From Gammaproteobacteria bacterium (lineage in GTDB: Bacteria; Pseudomonadota; Gammaproteobacteria; Arenicellales; Arenicellaceae), in NCBI GenBank assembly GCA_003485905.1, contig DNHK01000411.1, forward strand, positions 1-10,035: 10,035 bases of DNA, read 5' to 3'. This document shows positions 7,073 through 10,035 of this stretch, in pieces. Every line of letters begins with the position of its first letter. The first letter of the stretch is position 1. A model generated the notes under the pieces. It worked only from the letters and a program-made list of their open reading frames with translations, was not told where the DNA came from and did not search any database. Position numbers and translations under genes: made by a program.

Positions 7073-8173
7073 TTAGAGTGGCGACACTGGCGATAGGGCA
7101 TTCACCAATATGCCCTCACGTAGCTTAAAGGACCCGACGGATGCGATGATATCGCCCGCTGTTAATCCATCGAGAACCAGTGCTTGCTGCGCGCGCTCTC
7201 CACCAAGTTCTACGTAGGTCTTTCTAGCGAGGTGTGTACCCCGCTGGGTTCCAGGCTCCAAAGGTTCTAATCGGTACACATATGTGCCATTGCTATCGTA
7301 TCGGATAGCTGTAACTGGCAATACCTGTCCACCTTGTTTTGCGCCTGTTGGCACCTGTGCAACCAGTGCCATGCCGGAAATAAGCAAGCCATCGCTATTT
7401 TTAATTTCTGCCCGAAAGCGAACATTTCTCGATGAAGAGTTGGCTACAGAATCTTTCGCAATAATGTGAGCCTCACGCACTCCGGTGTAAAATCCGTCGG
7501 CTGAAACTTGGATCAGATCGCCTATGTTCAATTTTGCTAATTGTTGTGGGAGACTAAAATTTACCCATAAAACGTCGCTGATCCCGACCAATGTGGTTAG
7601 CAGTTCTCCGGGTGTTAAATATTGACCAACTTCCAGTGAGTGCAAGCCTGCAATTGCATCAAATGGAGATCGAATATTCTTTTTGTTTATTGTCGCTTCG
7701 AGCTCACCCGCATCAGCAAGCAGTGAATCGCGAACAGCTTCGGCCTGATCTTTGCTGGATTCAGAAGCTGCCCCTTTTTCTACAACAGAAACCATTCGCC
7801 GGTAATCGGTTTCTGCAAGTTTTAGATTCGCTTGAATGGCCGCTAGTTTTGCTTGCTCTTCAATGGTCTCAAGGCTTAGAAATAGCTGTCCTTTTTTTAT
7901 GGTTTGGCCAGCTCGTACACGGACTTCTGCAACCACGCCGGACAGTTCATTTCTTAACTCAATTGATTGTGTGGCTTGTGTTTCTGCGATCACCTCGATT
8001 GATGGTGTCCACACGTCTGCCGTCGCGGTAGCAAACTCCACGGTTTCCATTGGCTCTGGGTACGCGGCGGCTTGTTCTATTGCAGCCGATATTTGTGACG
8101 CTTTAATCGCGTATAGAGCAATTACGATAACTAGACAGACGCCTATCGCTAGCCCCCACTTTTTAATAGACAC
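7073..8173 (-). CDS. Periplasmic adaptor (membrane fusion protein) of the RND efflux pump
   Basis: The 366-residue HlyD/AcrA-family adaptor bridges the RND pump and an outer-membrane channel. Residues 6-23 form one hydrophobic helix without a lipobox (Cys13 is in the wrong context), so it is anchored by this helix rather than by lipid. The lipoyl half-motifs are at about 76-100 (ELSGVVAEVRVRAGQTIKKG) and 166-190 (NIRSPFDAIAGLHSLEVGQY), flanking an alpha-hairpin at about 103-162. The beta-barrel follows (VNFSLPQQLAKLNIGD, 204-219), then the membrane-proximal domain (VLPVTAIRYDSNGTYVY, 284-300). The start is GTG at 8173 (MSIKKWG), without a clear ribosome binding site. It is the first gene of the two-gene operon and precedes the pump, the usual order. 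No regulator gene is adjacent; a divergent hydrolase gene shares its upstream region. Confidence 0.95.
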   Translation of the reverse strand: MSIKKWGLAIGVCLVIVIALYAIKASQISAAIEQAAAYPEPMETVEFATATADVWTPSIEVIAETQATQSIELRNELSGVVAEVRVRAGQTIKKGQLFLSLETIEEQAKLAAIQANLKLAETDYRRMVSVVEKGAASESSKDQAEAVRDSLLADAGELEATINKKNIRSPFDAIAGLHSLEVGQYLTPGELLTTLVGISDVLWVNFSLPQQLAKLNIGDLIQVSADGFYTGVREAHIIAKDSVANSSSRNVRFRAEIKNSDGLLISGMALVAQVPTGAKQGGQVLPVTAIRYDSNGTYVYRLEPLEPGTQRGTHLARKTYVELGGERAQQALVLDGLTAGDIIASVGSFKLREGILVNALSPVSPL

Positions 8174-8192
8174 TTTAGTTGCTTTTTATCCT

Positions 8193-8238
8193 GCGCTTTT
8201 TGAGCGCGCGTTTTGTTGCGAGTATCGTATCGATTATA
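8193..8238 (-). promoter_or_regulatory. Possible promoter -10 and leader hairpin of the efflux operon
   Basis: A perfect TATAAT lies on the minus strand at 8238-8233, 60 bases before the adaptor GTG, but no good -35 is seen at 17 bases. Between it and the gene is a small hairpin, GCGCT/AGCGC with a five-base loop (8193-8207), that would lie in the mRNA leader. A regulator site may be here, but no longer palindrome is visible. Confidence 0.3.
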
Positions 8239-8288
8239 GACCTGATTTGCATTTTTAATGATGTGTTAGACGCAATACATTTACTATC

Positions 8289-8331
8289 TATAATTACTAG
8301 CTTGACCGCGGCCATCGCTGTTGGGTAGATA
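8289..8331 (+). promoter_or_regulatory. Possible promoters for the divergent hydrolase gene
   Basis: Two alternatives lie on the plus strand. One is TTGACC (8302-8307) and TAGATA (8326-8331), 18 bases apart. The other is a perfect TATAAT at 8289-8294 without a good -35. Both are within about 100 bases of the hydrolase start at 8392. The 218-base gap between divergent genes (8174-8391) thus probably holds back-to-back promoters. Confidence 0.3.
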
Positions 8332-8391
8332 ATTCTTAGGCGGGAAGGCATGCAATGAAAGATGAGGGTGATCCCAGTATCAGGATTTTTC

Positions 8392-9357
8392 ATGACAGAT
8401 AGATCTTATCAGCCTCCCAATCCGTTACTTAGATTCCCACATCTATCAACAATTTTACCTGCGTTGCTGGGTAGTTCTGAGCAAAATGCATTGGTACGAG
8501 ACTCCATTAGGTTAACTGATGGAGAGCTGATAACCGTAGATTGGTTGCGTAATGGCTCGGAGGGTCTGCTAATCGTGTTGCCTGGATTGGAAGGCCATTC
8601 ACGTCGCGTTTATATGACAGCAACGGCGCACCGCTTGAGTAACGCGGGCTGGGACGTATTGTTGCTCAACCATAGGGGGACTGAAGGCGGAACGTTGACC
8701 AGGCCTCGCACTTATCACGGAGGTGCAATCGAAGATTTGCGAGATGTCATTGATTACGTGTGTAAAGACCACTCTTGCTACGCAAAAATTGCCGCATGTG
8801 GATTTAGTCTTGGGGGCAATATCACCCTTAACTATCTAGGGAACCCCGATATCGACCGGCCTGCGAAGCTTGTTGCAGGGATAGGAATATCTGTACCGTG
8901 TGATTTTACTGGTGCGGCGCAAGTGATAAACCAAGGGTTGCCACATTTGATTTACGGCAAGCGCTTTCTACGCGAATTAAAGTCTCGTGTTCGGCGGCAT
9001 CGTTCGATTTACGAGCAGGGGATTGACTGCAATGCTGCGTTAAAGAGTACAACGTTGTTCGAATTTGATGACCAATTTACAGGACCCTTAAACGGATTTG
9101 GAAATGCAGAAAACTACTACCGGCGGGTTAGCTGCCTGCAATATATTTTAAATATAGAAGTGCCAACGCTGTTGGTAAACGCTAGAAATGATCCGTTGCT
9201 TTCAGATTCTTGTTTTCCGTTTGAGCATGCCGATCAGAATGCCTATTTTCAAATTGAAGCTCCCCGTTCGGGCGGGCATGTTGGGTTTAGCCATAATTTT
9301 TCGTTTTCAGAGTTTTATTACGTGGATCGAATTTGTGAATGGCTAGAGCGTCACTGA
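8392..9357 (+). CDS. Alpha/beta hydrolase of the YheT (COG0429/EMB8) family
   Basis: The chosen start gives 321 residues, the usual length for the family. The nucleophile is Ser139 in GFSLGGN, the acid probably Asp267 in NARNDPLL, and the catalytic base His296 in GGHVGF. The YheT hallmarks are also present: FPHLSTILPALL near the N-terminus (15-26), LPGLEGHS at the oxyanion turn (63-70), LLNHRGTEGG (91-100) and FDDQFTGPLNGFGNAENYYR (226-245). Family members are carboxylesterase-like with few known substrates; no signal peptide is seen, so it is cytosolic. Start: ATG at 8392 has AGGA six bases upstream and yields MTDRSYQPPNP. An in-frame ATG at 8362 would add ten residues and lacks a good ribosome binding site. 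It is divergent from the efflux operon and 155 bases before frmA on the same strand. Confidence 0.92.
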   Translation: MTDRSYQPPNPLLRFPHLSTILPALLGSSEQNALVRDSIRLTDGELITVDWLRNGSEGLLIVLPGLEGHSRRVYMTATAHRLSNAGWDVLLLNHRGTEGGTLTRPRTYHGGAIEDLRDVIDYVCKDHSCYAKIAACGFSLGGNITLNYLGNPDIDRPAKLVAGIGISVPCDFTGAAQVINQGLPHLIYGKRFLRELKSRVRRHRSIYEQGIDCNAALKSTTLFEFDDQFTGPLNGFGNAENYYRRVSCLQYILNIEVPTLLVNARNDPLLSDSCFPFEHADQNAYFQIEAPRSGGHVGFSHNFSFSEFYYVDRICEWLERH

Positions 9358-9381
9358 AGTTGTTGGTTAGTGCGGTATCTA

Positions 9382-9513
9382 ATGTTTTTTCAATTGGAAT
9401 GTTCCAGCGCATTTAATCCTGTGGCATCATTCCGCGACGAGATTAAGTATAAATATGTTTCTGCTGGTGAATTAGATTGTGAAACAGAAATCGAAATAGG
9501 ACGAGAATTATAA
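9382..9513 (+). other. Possible 43-residue small ORF overlapping the frmA start
   Basis: An ATG ORF (MFFQLECSSAFN onward, acidic C-terminal part [10 protein letters not shown]) fills most of the gap between the hydrolase and frmA genes and ends in TAATG, so its stop overlaps the frmA start by one base, as in translationally coupled pairs. Against it: no ribosome binding site precedes its ATG, it resembles no family I know, and an open frame of this size is not rare by chance. The frame is also the hydrolase frame continued past its TGA. A TATAAA at 9448-9453 inside it could instead be a -10 box for frmA. Confidence 0.15.
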
Positions 9514-10035
9514 TGAAAACACGTGCAGCGGTTGCGTTTGGCGCCGGGAAACCCCTTGAAATTGTAGATGTGGATTTAGAAGGGCCGAAGGCCGGTGAGG
9601 TTTTGGTTGAAATTAAGGCCACTGGGGTTTGCCATACCGACGCGTTTACTTTGTCGGGCGATGATCCGGAAGGTGAATTTCCCGCTATTCTCGGGCATGA
9701 AGGCGCTGGGATTGTTCAAGAAGTGGGCGCTGGTGTTACGTCTGTAAAGCCGGGGGATCACGTGATTCCGCTTTACACGCCAGAGTGTCGTGAGTGTGAT
9801 TACTGCCTGCACCCCAAAACTAATCTTTGTCAGGCGATTCGCGAAACTCAAGGAAAGGGTGTAATGCCAGATGGCCAAAGTCGTTTTAGTTTGGACGGAA
9901 AGCCGCTGCTTCACTATATGGGTTGTTCTACATTTTCAAATTACACCGTGTTACCCGAGATTGCCCTGGCGAAGGTGCGGGATGATGCGCCATTCGATAA
10001 AATTTGCTACATCGGTTGTGGTGTAACCACTGGTG
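9513..10035 (+). CDS. frmA: S-(hydroxymethyl)glutathione dehydrogenase / class III alcohol dehydrogenase, 5' part
   Basis: The first 174 residues are present; the gene runs off the right edge (full length is usually about 370). It oxidises S-hydroxymethylglutathione, formed from formaldehyde and glutathione, using NAD+, and also reduces S-nitrosoglutathione. Catalytic zinc site: Cys40 (GVCHTD), His62-Glu63 (GHEGAG) and Cys169 (IGCGVTTG). Structural zinc site: Cys92, Cys95, Cys98 and Cys106 ([17 protein letters not shown]). KTRAAVAF and the [12 protein letters not shown] block are characteristic of class III enzymes rather than other zinc alcohol dehydrogenases. Start: ATG at 9513, with AGGACGAG shortly upstream. 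The frmR repressor gene found in some enterobacteria is not adjacent; fghA, the next enzyme, would be expected to the right. The substrate call is strong. Confidence 0.97.
   Translation, partial: MKTRAAVAFGAGKPLEIVDVDLEGPKAGEVLVEIKATGVCHTDAFTLSGDDPEGEFPAILGHEGAGIVQEVGAGVTSVKPGDHVIPLYTPECRECDYCLHPKTNLCQAIRETQGKGVMPDGQSRFSLDGKPLLHYMGCSTFSNYTVLPEIALAKVRDDAPFDKICYIGCGVTTG

Noticed and set aside
7591..8031. 146-codon plus-strand ORF opposite the adaptor gene
   Set aside because: It is antisense to a clear adaptor gene with intact domains, has low-complexity Leu/Gln-rich translation and no family resemblance.
8175..8393. 72-codon minus-strand ORF whose TAA lies one base before the adaptor GTG
   Set aside because: It spans the divergent promoter region and the first codons of the hydrolase gene, has no recognisable domain, and contains the best -10 candidate of the efflux operon. 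The stop/start closeness is noted but is probably chance.
9358..9396. Possible terminator after the hydrolase gene (TTAG/CTAA before a T-run)
   Set aside because: A four-pair AT-rich stem is too weak to call.
9576..9914. 112-codon minus-strand ORF opposite frmA
   Set aside because: frmA on the plus strand has all its zinc ligands; the antisense ORF has no motif and is a codon-bias shadow.
1..10035. CRISPR arrays, tRNA or rRNA genes, insertion sequences, attachment sites
   Set aside because: No regularly spaced repeats, transposase motifs, terminal inverted repeats or tRNA-like cloverleafs were seen; all gaps between genes are shorter than about 220 bases.

Overview
The window reads as chromosome of a mid-GC Gram-negative bacterium, most likely a gammaproteobacterium. 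The basis is an RND/MFP efflux pair, a YheT-type hydrolase, a glutathione-dependent formaldehyde dehydrogenase and Sec-type signal peptides. I cannot name a genus. GC counted by hand on sampled 60-base lines is about 41% across 1-1660 and about 50% elsewhere, so the left end may be an acquired or variable segment.

Layout. Positions 1-343 (minus) hold the start of a class I SAM-methyltransferase domain that runs off the left edge. Positions 344-1657 (minus) hold a PqqD-like domain fused to a GT90/CAP10-type glycosyltransferase. These two share one reading frame, separated only by a TAG codon, and the methyltransferase has no ordinary start codon of its own near the expected place. Positions 1813-2484 (minus) encode a TehB-like SAM-methyltransferase whose well-supported GTG start includes a signal peptide. 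Positions 2632-3801 (minus) encode an exported NHL beta-propeller related to peptidyl-alpha-hydroxyglycine lyase (PAL). Positions 3907-8173 (minus) carry an efflux operon, with the periplasmic adaptor first and the HAE1-type RND pump second. An intergenic region divides it from a divergent alpha/beta hydrolase at 8392-9357 (plus), followed by the 5' part of frmA (9513 to the right edge, plus).

How they fit. The adaptor and pump form one export machine that must borrow an outer-membrane channel from elsewhere. frmA is formaldehyde detoxification, and its usual partner fghA would lie beyond the right edge. The 1-1657 pair looks like a glycosylation/methylation unit acting on an unknown acceptor. 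Because PqqD domains commonly bind peptides, a peptide or protein acceptor is a reasonable but unproven guess. The exported methyltransferase and the PAL-like propeller each have their own probable promoter, and nothing beyond adjacency links them to the others.

The parts most worth a second look are the PqqD-GT90 fusion, the TAG-separated methyltransferase, and the exported SAM-methyltransferase. All calls rest on reading the sequence and recalled family features; no searches were run.
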